Below, one piece after another: positions 1-5,533 of a stretch of DNA of 5,533 bases. Below the pieces are notes generated by a model that did not search any database, was not told the DNA's origin, and saw only the letters and a program-made list of their open reading frames with translations. This stretch comes from JANMZR01 sp031383555. Its GTDB lineage: Bacteria; Bacteroidota; Bacteroidia; Cytophagales; Spirosomataceae. Made by a program: the position numbers and the translations under genes. Positions within the stretch are counted from its first letter, which is position 1, and every line of letters begins with the position of its first letter. The stretch lies in contig JANMZR010000006.1 in assembly GCA_031383555.1 (NCBI GenBank), positions 1-5,533 of the forward strand. The letters are read 5' to 3'.

Positions 1-2
1 GT

Positions 3-512
3 AGTTTAATGACTCCGCTTGTGCTCATTTATATTGGTTTGGCCGTTCAATTTAAAGAGGGTAAAATTAAATTGGTAAGCTCGATATTGTTTTTTAGGGC
101 GGGCATTAGTTTATTATTTAGTTTGGCAGTAATTAAACTAGCTAATATTACTGACCAAAATTTGGCTCTTTTGGCCATAGTGGTGCCGTTAAGTTCATGT
201 AGTTTTTGGCCTTTTGCCCATATTTCGGGTATTAATTTGAAAGAAGATAATGATGAAATCGTACGTGAAAAAAGGACTTTTGATGTAAATTTGGCCATTT
301 TGATTTTGGCATTTTCATTACCTTTTTCTACTATTTTGGTTATGGGAATACTTGCCTCAGGGGCTTTTTTTACAAATGATTTGCCGATTTTGGGGCTAAG
401 TTCTTTATTGATATTTTTAGGTTTAGCCCCTCATGTATTGAAAAAATTTAAAGCCTACTACAAAAACTCATCCAAAAAATTAAAATATTTCGAATCGGTT
501 TTTGACAATTAG
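3..512 (+). CDS. Membrane permease, C-terminal part (AEC/BART-like), 5' end cut by window edge
   Basis: The frame is open to the left edge (codons for Ser-Leu precede the ATG at 9), so this is most likely the C-terminal half of a longer gene and the ATG at 9 an internal Met. Numbered from that Met, hydrophobic stretches lie at about residues 1-14, 24-43, 51-69, 93-117 and 125-143. A charged loop (about 77-92, KEDNDEIVREKR) and a lysine-rich cytoplasmic-type tail (about 145-160) are visible. The opening TPLVLIYIGLAVQF followed by a basic loop and a helix containing Arg30 resembles the late helices of AEC (auxin efflux carrier-like) permeases and of the related bile-acid/sodium symporter fold. 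Those carriers move small organic solutes across the inner membrane. No substrate can be read from this fragment. The resemblance comes from pattern memory only, so another polytopic protein is possible. The membrane-protein call is firm; the family call is not. No promoter or start is in the window. Transcription probably ends at the hairpin at 700-737. Confidence 0.6.
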   Translation, partial: SLMTPLVLIYIGLAVQFKEGKIKLVSSILFFRAGISLLFSLAVIKLANITDQNLALLAIVVPLSSCSFWPFAHISGINLKEDNDEIVREKRTFDVNLAILILAFSLPFSTILVMGILASGAFFTNDLPILGLSSLLIFLGLAPHVLKKFKAYYKNSSKKLKYFESVFDN

Positions 513-522
513 CTAGCTAGTT
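507..522. repeat. Palindrome with TAG stops in all three frames
   Basis: The core TAGCTAGCTA (510-519) is a perfect 10-base palindrome. It extends to 507-522 with one mismatched pair. It overlaps the stop codon of the permease gene. TAG occurs at 510, 514 and 518, one in each forward frame, so readthrough or a late frameshift would still terminate at once. There is no loop and no following T-tract, so it is not an intrinsic terminator. It may be chance in AT-rich DNA. Confidence 0.4.
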
Positions 523-569
523 TATTCTAAAAAAAATTTCAACTATTCCTTAACTATTACTATCAACTA

Positions 570-662
570 ATGGCCATTTTTACCAGATCTGCGGTATTTT
601 TGGCCTTAGTTTTATTCATCATATTGGCGGGCTGGTTGATAACTGTTTCAGAAATATTTTGA
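570..662 (+). CDS. Possible 30-residue single-helix membrane microprotein
   Basis: An ATG at 570 opens a 30-codon frame ending in TGA at 660-662. The product begins MAIFTRSAVF, continues as a nearly uninterrupted hydrophobic run (about residues 8-25, including FLALVLFIILAGWLI) and ends VSEIF. The single Arg near the N-terminus and the acidic residue near the C-terminus would fit one transmembrane helix, though no orientation is proven. It lies 57 bases after the permease stop on the same strand and 37 bases before the terminator hairpin, so it could be the last gene of that transcript. No Shine-Dalgarno is visible, which says little because Bacteroidota often lack one. I do not recognise the family. 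A chance frame in T-rich DNA, which readily encodes Phe/Leu/Ile, is at least as likely. Confidence 0.25.
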   Translation: MAIFTRSAVFLALVLFIILAGWLITVSEIF

Positions 663-674
663 TGGTTTTTTCGT

Positions 675-689
675 CATTATCCTATAATG
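675..689. repeat. Small AT-rich inverted repeat
   Basis: CATTAT (675-680) and ATAATG (684-689) are exact reverse complements separated by CCT. The stem is only 6 pairs, with one G-C, and has no adjacent T-run, so it would be a weak hairpin. It lies between the micro-ORF and the terminator and has no assignable function. Confidence 0.25.
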
Positions 690-699
690 CAATCTGAGC

Positions 700-737
700 A
701 AAAAATTAAGCCGTCTAATTTGAAGGCTTACTTTTTT
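700..737. terminator. Bidirectional intrinsic terminator between convergent genes
   Basis: TAAGCC (707-712) pairs exactly with GGCTTA (725-730) around a 12-base loop. An A-run lies on the left (700-705) and a T-run on the right (732-738). The runs can extend the stem by six A-T pairs after one T/C mismatch (706/731). Read on the plus strand, the stem is followed by a T-tract, serving the upstream permease/micro-ORF transcript. Read on the minus strand, the A-run becomes a U-tract about 30 bases past the stop of the large secreted-protein gene. The GC part of the stem is short, but symmetry and placement between two converging genes make the call convincing. Confidence 0.75.
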
Positions 738-759
738 TCTTATTTTACTTTATGTTTAT

Positions 760-3700
760 TTACCTCTCGAAACTCAAAACACTACCAATTCCAATTTCAT
801 TTTCCTTATTGATTTTTATCAAGTATTTACCTGACGGCAAATCAGTTACATTTATTTCAAACTTGTTTTGCCCTTTTATCCCAGTTAAATTATTGATTTT
901 CAATACTCTACCTAGTATATCGAACCATTCCAATTTTATTTTACCTGATTGATCAATAGGAATTTCAATACTAACTATATCCGTTTTTGAAGGATTGGGA
1001 TATATTTTAGGTAAATAAACTTCTTCAAAATCTACAGCAATAACTCTCGATAATGAGTTTTTTCCATCCAAATCTATTGCTTTTAACCTATAATAATTTA
1101 AACCTAAATTTGGAAATAAATCAACATAATTATATGTTAATTTTTCAAGACTATTGGTATTTTTAGAAGAAATTTTAGCCAATTCAATAAATTTCTGTCC
1201 ATCGTCTGATCGCTCAATTATATAATAATTATTCTGTTTTTCTGAAGCTGTTTCCCAATCTAATTCTACAGTTTTTCTAATTTTTTGACCAGTAAAGCTA
1301 ATAAGATTTACATCCAATGGAGGGCAAGCAATAAACCTAATTTCACAAAGGTTTTCACTACATGCTACGCCATTACAATACCCAGTAAGCGATACAGTGT
1401 AAGTGCCAGAACTTGGTGTAAATGTAAAAGGTAAAGAACCAGTATAGGGCCCTCCTGGTCCAGTTATAACAAAAGTAGCGTCAGAACTACAGCCAGTAGG
1501 AAGGCAATTATAAGTTGCATTTAAGGTATAAGCACCGCTACAACTAATGGTCTGTGTTTGACCACATAATATCGTTGTGGTAGTTATTGGCGGTTTTACT
1601 GTGGTTAGGGTAATTGGCCCCCAACTACTGCCCTTACAAGTACAATTTGCACAGTCCTCAAAAGTTGGAACTGTAACTTTATACGTTGGGCTTGTGCTTG
1701 TACAACTTGTAGCGGGGTCAGTCATTGTTATATAATAGGCGCCAGACAGCACTCCTGTTGGTAGGTTTGTATAATCCAAACCACCGTTAGTTATAGGAGG
1801 CCCTGTAATTGGTGTTCCCGAGGGTGAATTAAACCATGCCACATTATAACTCGGTGCAAAAAAACCAATTAATGGCCTTGGAGCATATATTGCAAACGGA
1901 TTCATGGCATTATGGCATTCACACAAAATATCATCACAATAATGAGGATATAATAATACAGATGGCTTTTTGTTAATCACAAATATGGCACTTGAGCTTG
2001 AGCAGCCAGTAGTTAGATTTGTATTTGTCGCTATATAACCACCAGCTGCTGAAGTAGTTATTATATTTCCAATTTGTCCTGTATTCCAAGTTGTATTAGT
2101 TGGGCTACCTGGTGTCGCCGTTAAAGTATAAACTGTACCTTCACAAACTGGGAATATTGGTGCACTTGTAATTACTGGAATTGGGGGATTAGGATTAACT
2201 TCAACTATTATCTGACATATGTCTTGGCAACCGTATTGATTGGTATGTACTAAGAAAAACGTTGTGGTTGCGGCCACAAAAGTAGAAAGTGTAGAAGCTG
2301 GGCTACCTGGCAATTCATTAATTGGTAATATTGAGCCAGCATACCATTGAGAAATATCAGCTCCAATATGGTTAACACTTTTTAAAGTAATTAGGCCACC
2401 AGGTGCACATAATTTTTTTGAAGGTATTACTGCAATTTTAGCAATAGGTTTTGCAACATTAATGACAGGAACTGAATTTGAAGTGCATATACATCCGTTG
2501 GCATTGGTTACTTTAACCCTAAATATACCTGGCGTTGAAGTACTATAGGTGCTTACATTATTTGTCCCACTAGCTGCAATCCAATTGCCTAATACAAACT
2601 CTTCCCATAAATAGGCAACGCCTGCAGGAGCAGTAAGGGTAGCTGAGCCTCCTGGACATATATAGCCGGGGCTTATCGTGCAGGTACTTCCTGCTAGTAT
2701 AGCGCCTGTAATGGAAGTTGTACAAACATTTCCTTGGAAATCAACTACTGATAATTGAATTGTATTGGCTGGATTCGTTGCATTATAAATATGAGTTGAA
2801 TTGGGTGTATAAGCAAAGGTGCCGTCACCAAAAGCCCAAGTATATGTATTAAATATAGCTGGATTTGAGCTGAATGAAACAGTATTTCCTGTACAAACTG
2901 GTAGAGGGGTTACAAGCATTGATAATGGAGTATATAAAATATTTTGCGTATAAATGTCTGAGCAAATTATTCCAGCTCCATTATTATAGGTTACAGTTAA
3001 ACTAACGGAATACGTACCAGCACCACCAGCAAAACAATGAGGTGGGGGCGACTCTAAAGTACTAGTATTTGCAGCACCAGAAGTTGGGTCACCATAATTC
3101 CAAAGATAGGTGAAAAACCCAGAAGGCCCTAGTCGCACGGAAGTGTTAGAAACAGTAAGGCAGCCTGCACAGCTTAATGATGTACTAAAAGATGCATTTA
3201 AAGGCACCGTAACTGATGTTAAGGTGCAATTTCCAATGCATGAAGTAGGATTTATATTTGGCGGGCCTGCGCAAAATTTCACACAATAAACGCCTGCAGT
3301 TGTATAGGTATGTAATATTGGTACGCCTGAAGTACCACTAACCAAAGGAGAGCCGTCACCAAAATCCCAGGTAAGCGTAGCCCCAGTTGGATTTGCTGTA
3401 CCTGTAAATGAATAATCAAAACAATTTAACTGAGTAACATTTGTTATTATAGGATTATTAATATCAGGGCAGCACACTTTTTCAACAAAATATTGGATAT
3501 GTCGTATGCAGCCTTTGTATTGTACAGTTACAAAATAGGAGCCATCTGCAGTCGCAGTAAATATATTTGAAGTAGCACCAGTTACAATTGGTCCAGCTAC
3601 TAATGTGCCAGAAGGATAAACACCCGAGTACCAATTATATGTAAAAGTTCCAGAACCAGGTGCAGCCACCTGAACTAATAATGCTTTCTCTAAACCTACT

Positions 3701-5526
3701 CCATTGCAAGTCGAAACTGCACAATTAGTAGCCAATTTGAATGGATCGGCTACTAAAATTTTATCTGTATAAGTGCAGCCTCCTGCATTAGTAACGGTTA
3801 GAAAATTAAACCCTGAAGTTGTAGTATAACTAGGGTTTGTAATTGCCCCTGATGGCGACCATAAATAGATTGGGCTATTTGCCACAGCACTTGCAGTCAA
3901 TTGAGCACCCGCTGGAGGACCAATATCGCATATATCACCTGTTTGAGAGAGCGTAAAGGTAAATTTTGGATAAATTGTAATATTCAATAATGATGTAACT
4001 GCCCCACAAGCTGTTGTACCTTGAATTGAAGTTGCCACCCATGGGCCAGCTCCAACACCTCCATGCCAAAGAATAGTAGCAGAACTAGTACCTTGCCCAG
4101 CTGTAATTGTACCTAAACTTGCTGGAGTAATTGACCAAGTAACTGGCTCACCAGGAGGTAAATTGCCTCCGGTAATTGTATAAGTTTGGCTACCATCAAC
4201 GCAAACATTTAATGGGCCTGTAATATTGCCAGTTACTGTTACTGCAGCAACATTATAGGTTACAATTGGTGACGGGCAAGTGGGGAAAGTAGTTCTTTCT
4301 AATACTACCGAAATTGTACCTCCCAAAGCTGTCCAATTAATGTTGGCAACATCACCTGTTACCGTAGTTAATGCTCCTGGCTCAAAAGTACCTATACCGG
4401 CAGTAATGGTCCAAGTATAATAATAGCCTGATGGAGCAGGTGTACTCATCGCATAAGATACAATACTATTTAAACAAACATTTGCAGGCCCTGTTATATT
4501 ACCGGGTGCTGGTGTTGCTGTTAAAACTTCAACATTAAATGACTGTGGTATAGGACTATTGCAATAAGTATTGGCAGTTTCTGTCACAGTTGCAATATAT
4601 GTTCCCGTATTTGCAAAGGTAGGTGAAAAAATAGCGCCTGGACCTGAGATTGGAGTTACACCAGTTGTAGGTGCAACTGCCCAGTTAAACGTGCCAGCAG
4701 TTGGAAATACTGAAAGGCTTGCTGCACCATTTAAACAAATTGTTTGATTAAAGAACCCAGTAAATTCCCGTCTTGGTTTTATTACTACTGAGCCAACTGT
4801 ATTACAACAAATATGTTCATTTTTTAAATTAATAGTTAATAAATAATCATCAGTTCCATTAGGTAAAATATTTGCCCAGTTTATCCATACTGTATTATTG
4901 TCAGGTTGGGTATATAGGCTTGGCGTATGGATAGTCGATGTGTTTATATTTATTAAACTCCAATTGTAAAAGGTGCCTGGTAAAATTGGTAAATTGTAAG
5001 AGGTAAGTGCATCAAGGCATGGAACCTGATTACCAATTGGAATTGGATTACTCGGTATGATAGGAACAGGAATTGAAGTCAAGCAGCCACCTGGGCATGA
5101 AGCTAATATTTGGCCTTGAACATTGCCATTGCCCCATTGAATCGTAATTTCTGTTAGCGTGCTACTTAAAATTGAGCCTCCAATTGGAGCACTCCAAACC
5201 GTGTTGGCACAATCTGAAGTATAGGTTTGAATAGCACCAGCGCAAACGGTACTCACACATTCGATTTTTATACTACCTGGTACAATTACTACTTGTTTGC
5301 AGAGGGTATCACTGCAACATGTTACTATTGTACTGCTTTCGTGTTGAGTTCCTTGAAGTGGAGGCACTATTTGATTTACAAAACTACTTGCGATTAAGCA
5401 TACAGTATAAGTGCCGGGAGTCGAAAATAGATGGCAAATTGGTTGGACCAGGTTATAAAGAGGTAATGAAAAAGAAAAAATATAAGCCAGAGCAAATTGT
5501 AAAATTAATTTATAACCCAAAGCCAT
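760..5526 (-). CDS. Giant multi-domain PKD/Ig-like secreted protein with T9SS C-terminal sorting domain
   Basis: The 1588 residues from the ATG at 5526 have no internal stop. The frame is still open upstream of that ATG (Trp, Ser) to the window edge, so the true start may lie outside. Order of parts: hydrophobic stretch about 7-25; second half of a PKD domain 26-84; PKD-like/Ig-like modules 85-683; PKD domains about 692-776, 777-866 and 869-945; Ig-like modules 946-1287; cysteine-rich module 1291-1403; FN3-like 1405-1500; T9SS type A tail 1505-1588 with YPNP at 1509-1512. Proteins of this design are exported by Sec, carried across the outer membrane by T9SS, then released or attached after the tail is cleaved. 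I found no enzyme motif, so adhesion, matrix or sheath building is inferred. The product is rich in Thr, Pro, Gly and Cys (61 by my count) up to residue 1401. It converges with the permease gene and shares its terminator. Its promoter is outside the window. Confidence 0.93.
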   Translation of the reverse strand: MALGYKLILQFALAYIFSFSLPLYNLVQPICHLFSTPGTYTVCLIASSFVNQIVPPLQGTQHESSTIVTCCSDTLCKQVVIVPGSIKIECVSTVCAGAIQTYTSDCANTVWSAPIGGSILSSTLTEITIQWGNGNVQGQILASCPGGCLTSIPVPIIPSNPIPIGNQVPCLDALTSYNLPILPGTFYNWSLININTSTIHTPSLYTQPDNNTVWINWANILPNGTDDYLLTINLKNEHICCNTVGSVVIKPRREFTGFFNQTICLNGAASLSVFPTAGTFNWAVAPTTGVTPISGPGAIFSPTFANTGTYIATVTETANTYCNSPIPQSFNVEVLTATPAPGNITGPANVCLNSIVSYAMSTPAPSGYYYTWTITAGIGTFEPGALTTVTGDVANINWTALGGTISVVLERTTFPTCPSPIVTYNVAAVTVTGNITGPLNVCVDGSQTYTITGGNLPPGEPVTWSITPASLGTITAGQGTSSATILWHGGVGAGPWVATSIQGTTACGAVTSLLNITIYPKFTFTLSQTGDICDIGPPAGAQLTASAVANSPIYLWSPSGAITNPSYTTTSGFNFLTVTNAGGCTYTDKILVADPFKLATNCAVSTCNGVGLEKALLVQVAAPGSGTFTYNWYSGVYPSGTLVAGPIVTGATSNIFTATADGSYFVTVQYKGCIRHIQYFVEKVCCPDINNPIITNVTQLNCFDYSFTGTANPTGATLTWDFGDGSPLVSGTSGVPILHTYTTAGVYCVKFCAGPPNINPTSCIGNCTLTSVTVPLNASFSTSLSCAGCLTVSNTSVRLGPSGFFTYLWNYGDPTSGAANTSTLESPPPHCFAGGAGTYSVSLTVTYNNGAGIICSDIYTQNILYTPLSMLVTPLPVCTGNTVSFSSNPAIFNTYTWAFGDGTFAYTPNSTHIYNATNPANTIQLSVVDFQGNVCTTSITGAILAGSTCTISPGYICPGGSATLTAPAGVAYLWEEFVLGNWIAASGTNNVSTYSTSTPGIFRVKVTNANGCICTSNSVPVINVAKPIAKIAVIPSKKLCAPGGLITLKSVNHIGADISQWYAGSILPINELPGSPASTLSTFVAATTTFFLVHTNQYGCQDICQIIVEVNPNPPIPVITSAPIFPVCEGTVYTLTATPGSPTNTTWNTGQIGNIITTSAAGGYIATNTNLTTGCSSSSAIFVINKKPSVLLYPHYCDDILCECHNAMNPFAIYAPRPLIGFFAPSYNVAWFNSPSGTPITGPPITNGGLDYTNLPTGVLSGAYYITMTDPATSCTSTSPTYKVTVPTFEDCANCTCKGSSWGPITLTTVKPPITTTTILCGQTQTISCSGAYTLNATYNCLPTGCSSDATFVITGPGGPYTGSLPFTFTPSSGTYTVSLTGYCNGVACSENLCEIRFIACPPLDVNLISFTGQKIRKTVELDWETASEKQNNYYIIERSDDGQKFIELAKISSKNTNSLEKLTYNYVDLFPNLGLNYYRLKAIDLDGKNSLSRVIAVDFEEVYLPKIYPNPSKTDIVSIEIPIDQSGKIKLEWFDILGRVLKINNLTGIKGQNKFEINVTDLPSGKYLIKINKENEIGIGSVLSFER
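763..1014 (-). other. T9SS type A C-terminal sorting domain
   Basis: Residues 1505-1588. The domain opens with LPKIYPNPSKTDIVSIEI and continues with KLEWFDILGRVL, KGQNKFEINVTDLPSGKYLIKI, and the final strand GSVLSFER. The YPNP start, the D-x-x-GR turn and the L-x-SGKYL-I strand are the hallmarks of the Por secretion tail. It directs translocation through the T9SS outer-membrane pore and is normally removed by the sortase PorU/Gingipain-type processing step. The last residues lack the frequent K-V/I-V/I-V ending but remain a beta strand ending in a basic residue. Confidence 0.9.
1027..1314 (-). other. FN3-like linker domain preceding the T9SS tail
   Basis: Residues 1405-1500. The series VNLISFTGQ, VELDWETASEKQNNYYIIERS, DDGQKFIELAKI, TYNYVDLFP, NYYRLKAIDLDGKNSLSRV is the standard module that sits just before the sorting tail in many T9SS cargo proteins and is FN3-like in strand order (L-x-W-x-T, then YYRL). 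It has no cysteine. It probably serves as a rigid stalk or folding unit ahead of the sorting domain. Confidence 0.8.
1318..1656 (-). other. Cysteine-rich beta module upstream of the FN3-like domain
   Basis: Residues 1291-1403, with 11 cysteines (1292, 1295, 1297, 1321, 1329, 1341, 1346, 1384, 1389, 1394, 1401). Key pieces are DCANCTCKG, ISCSGAYTLNATYNC, LPTGCSSDATFVITGPGG, FTPSSGTYTVSLTGYCNG and CEIRFIAC. The second half has the PSSGTYTVSL strand typical of an Ig/PKD-type sandwich, but with a GYCNG-x4-C-x4-C ending. I have the impression that this ending recurs in large Bacteroidota secreted proteins, but I cannot name a family for it. The cysteines are probably disulfide-bonded, since the protein should be outside the cytoplasm. 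Confidence 0.5.
1666..2691 (-). other. Four Ig-like modules
   Basis: Residues 946-1287, in four units of roughly 75-100 residues: 946-1026 (YICPGGSATLTAPAG, AYLWEE, GIFRVKVTNANGC), 1027-1111 (LCAPGGLITLKS, SQWYAGS, FFLVHTNQYGC), 1115-1186 (VCEGTVYTLTATPG, TTWNTG, GGYIATNTN...GC) and 1190-1287 (VAWFNSPSGTPI, GAYYITMTDPATSC). Each of the first three has the order Cys-x-Gly, Leu-Thr strand, Trp, aromatic-Val strand and a closing Gly-Cys, which is the usual look of Ig-like repeats in gliding or adhesion-type T9SS cargo. The fourth is more diverged and carries an extra CDDILCEC cluster (1197-1204). Confidence 0.65.
2692..3453 (-). other. Three tandem PKD domains
   Basis: Residues 692-945. PKD 1 has LTWDFGDG (718-725) and later HTYTTAGVYCVKF. 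PKD 2 has LWNYGDPTSG (808-817), then NTSTLESPPPHCF and GAGTYSVSLTV; this is the GDP-SG variant often seen in Bacteroidota. PKD 3 has YTWAFGDG (895-902) and THIYNATNPA. PKD domains are beta-sandwiches found mostly on secreted proteins, where they space or bind. The domain calls are strong because the W-x-F/Y-GD motif and the closing H-x-Y/F...GxY strand are both present in domains 1 and 2. Domain 3 lacks a clear GTY strand. Confidence 0.85.
3478..5274 (-). other. Block of about seven PKD-like/Ig-like modules
   Basis: Residues 85-683. Approximate modules: 86-155, 163-250, 257-336, 341-432, 433-518, 520-595 and 600-683. Several follow the same plan: an opening Cys (VCAG, ICLNG, VCLNS, VCVDG), a Tyr-containing strand, a central W-S/T-I or NW strand, then an Ile/Trp-rich strand such as ITIQWGNG (127-134) or ANINWTA (394-400), and a late Cys. 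This matches the PKD-like (PKD_6-type) modules common in T9SS cargo of Bacteroidota. The modules at 520-595 and 600-683 look more like generic Ig-like repeats (YLWSPSG and YNWYSG cores). The domain family names are from memory; the repeat pattern is seen directly. Confidence 0.65.
5275..5526 (-). other. N-terminal region: hydrophobic leader joined to half a PKD domain
   Basis: Residues 1-84 of the large protein. MALGYK followed by a hydrophobic run to about residue 23 could be a signal peptide, with one Lys before the core but no clear cleavage motif after it. From residue 29 the sequence PICHLFSTPGTYTVCLIA is the unmistakable second half of a PKD domain, followed by the CSDTLCKQVVIVPG strand (71-84). 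The first half, which should carry the W-x-FGDG motif, is missing. None of the three minus-strand frames between 5533 and about 5430 supplies it. Either the domain is truncated here, or the gene continues upstream with an inserted stretch, or the assembly joins unrelated ends at this edge. Confidence 0.6.
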
Positions 5527-5533
5527 CCAACTG

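Noticed and set aside
47..298. 83-codon minus-strand frame
   Set aside because: It is antisense to the permease fragment; the plus-strand product has clear membrane helices, while this one has no recognisable feature.
501..525. TTTG (501-504) and TAGTTTAT (518-525) as a Bacteroidota-type promoter for the micro-ORF
   Set aside because: The second element matches TAnnTTTG at only four of six fixed positions and the spacing is short, so it is not distinguishable from chance in AT-rich DNA.
658..688. TATAAT at 683-688 with a TTTGAT 19 bases upstream, resembling a sigma-70 promoter
   Set aside because: Bacteroidota use a different promoter consensus, the spacing is poor, the TATAAT is part of an AT inverted repeat, and only the terminator lies downstream.
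752..952. 66-codon plus-strand frame with a hydrophobic product
   Set aside because: It is antisense to the T9SS tail of the large gene, whose YPNP and SGKYL motifs show that the minus strand is the coding one.
760..5526. The repeated modules as a CRISPR array or DNA tandem repeat
   Set aside because: The repetition is at protein-fold level only; no regularly spaced identical DNA repeats were seen, and even the best peptide repeat (GNITGPxNVC) differs at synonymous sites.
5430..5533. A simple frameshift that would restore the missing first half of the N-terminal PKD domain
   Set aside because: Neither alternative minus-strand frame encodes a W-x-FGDG-like motif, and both contain stops.

Overview
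The window looks like AT-rich Bacteroidota DNA. The main evidence is a very long secreted protein on the minus strand, built from PKD and Ig-like modules and ending in a type IX secretion system (T9SS) C-terminal sorting domain, an architecture typical of that phylum. The sequence does not allow a finer placement.

Layout from left to right: (1) About 1-512, plus strand: the C-terminal part of an integral membrane protein whose reading frame is open at the left edge. It resembles the last helices of an AEC/BART-type permease, but the family call is tentative. (2) About 513-759: a 247-base gap between convergent genes. It holds a palindromic cluster of TAG stops, a possible 30-residue single-helix micro-ORF (570-662), a small AT hairpin (675-689) and a good bidirectional terminator (700-737). 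(3) 760 to the right edge, minus strand: one reading frame of 1588 residues from the first in-window ATG, and open beyond it. It covers about 86% of the window.

The large protein reads, from N to C terminus: a hydrophobic stretch, the second half of a PKD domain, about seven PKD-like/Ig-like modules, three PKD domains (two with canonical FGDG, one of the GDP-SG type), four more Ig-like modules, a cysteine-rich module, an FN3-like module and the T9SS tail. No catalytic domain is recognisable, so a surface adhesin, matrix or structural role is inferred rather than shown. The two genes face each other across the shared terminator and show no sign of a functional link.

I see no CRISPR array, insertion sequence, tRNA, rRNA or defence/toxin system. 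The points most worth a second look are the odd N-terminus of the large protein, its 61 cysteines that stop abruptly before the last two domains, and the cysteine-rich module just upstream of the FN3-like region.
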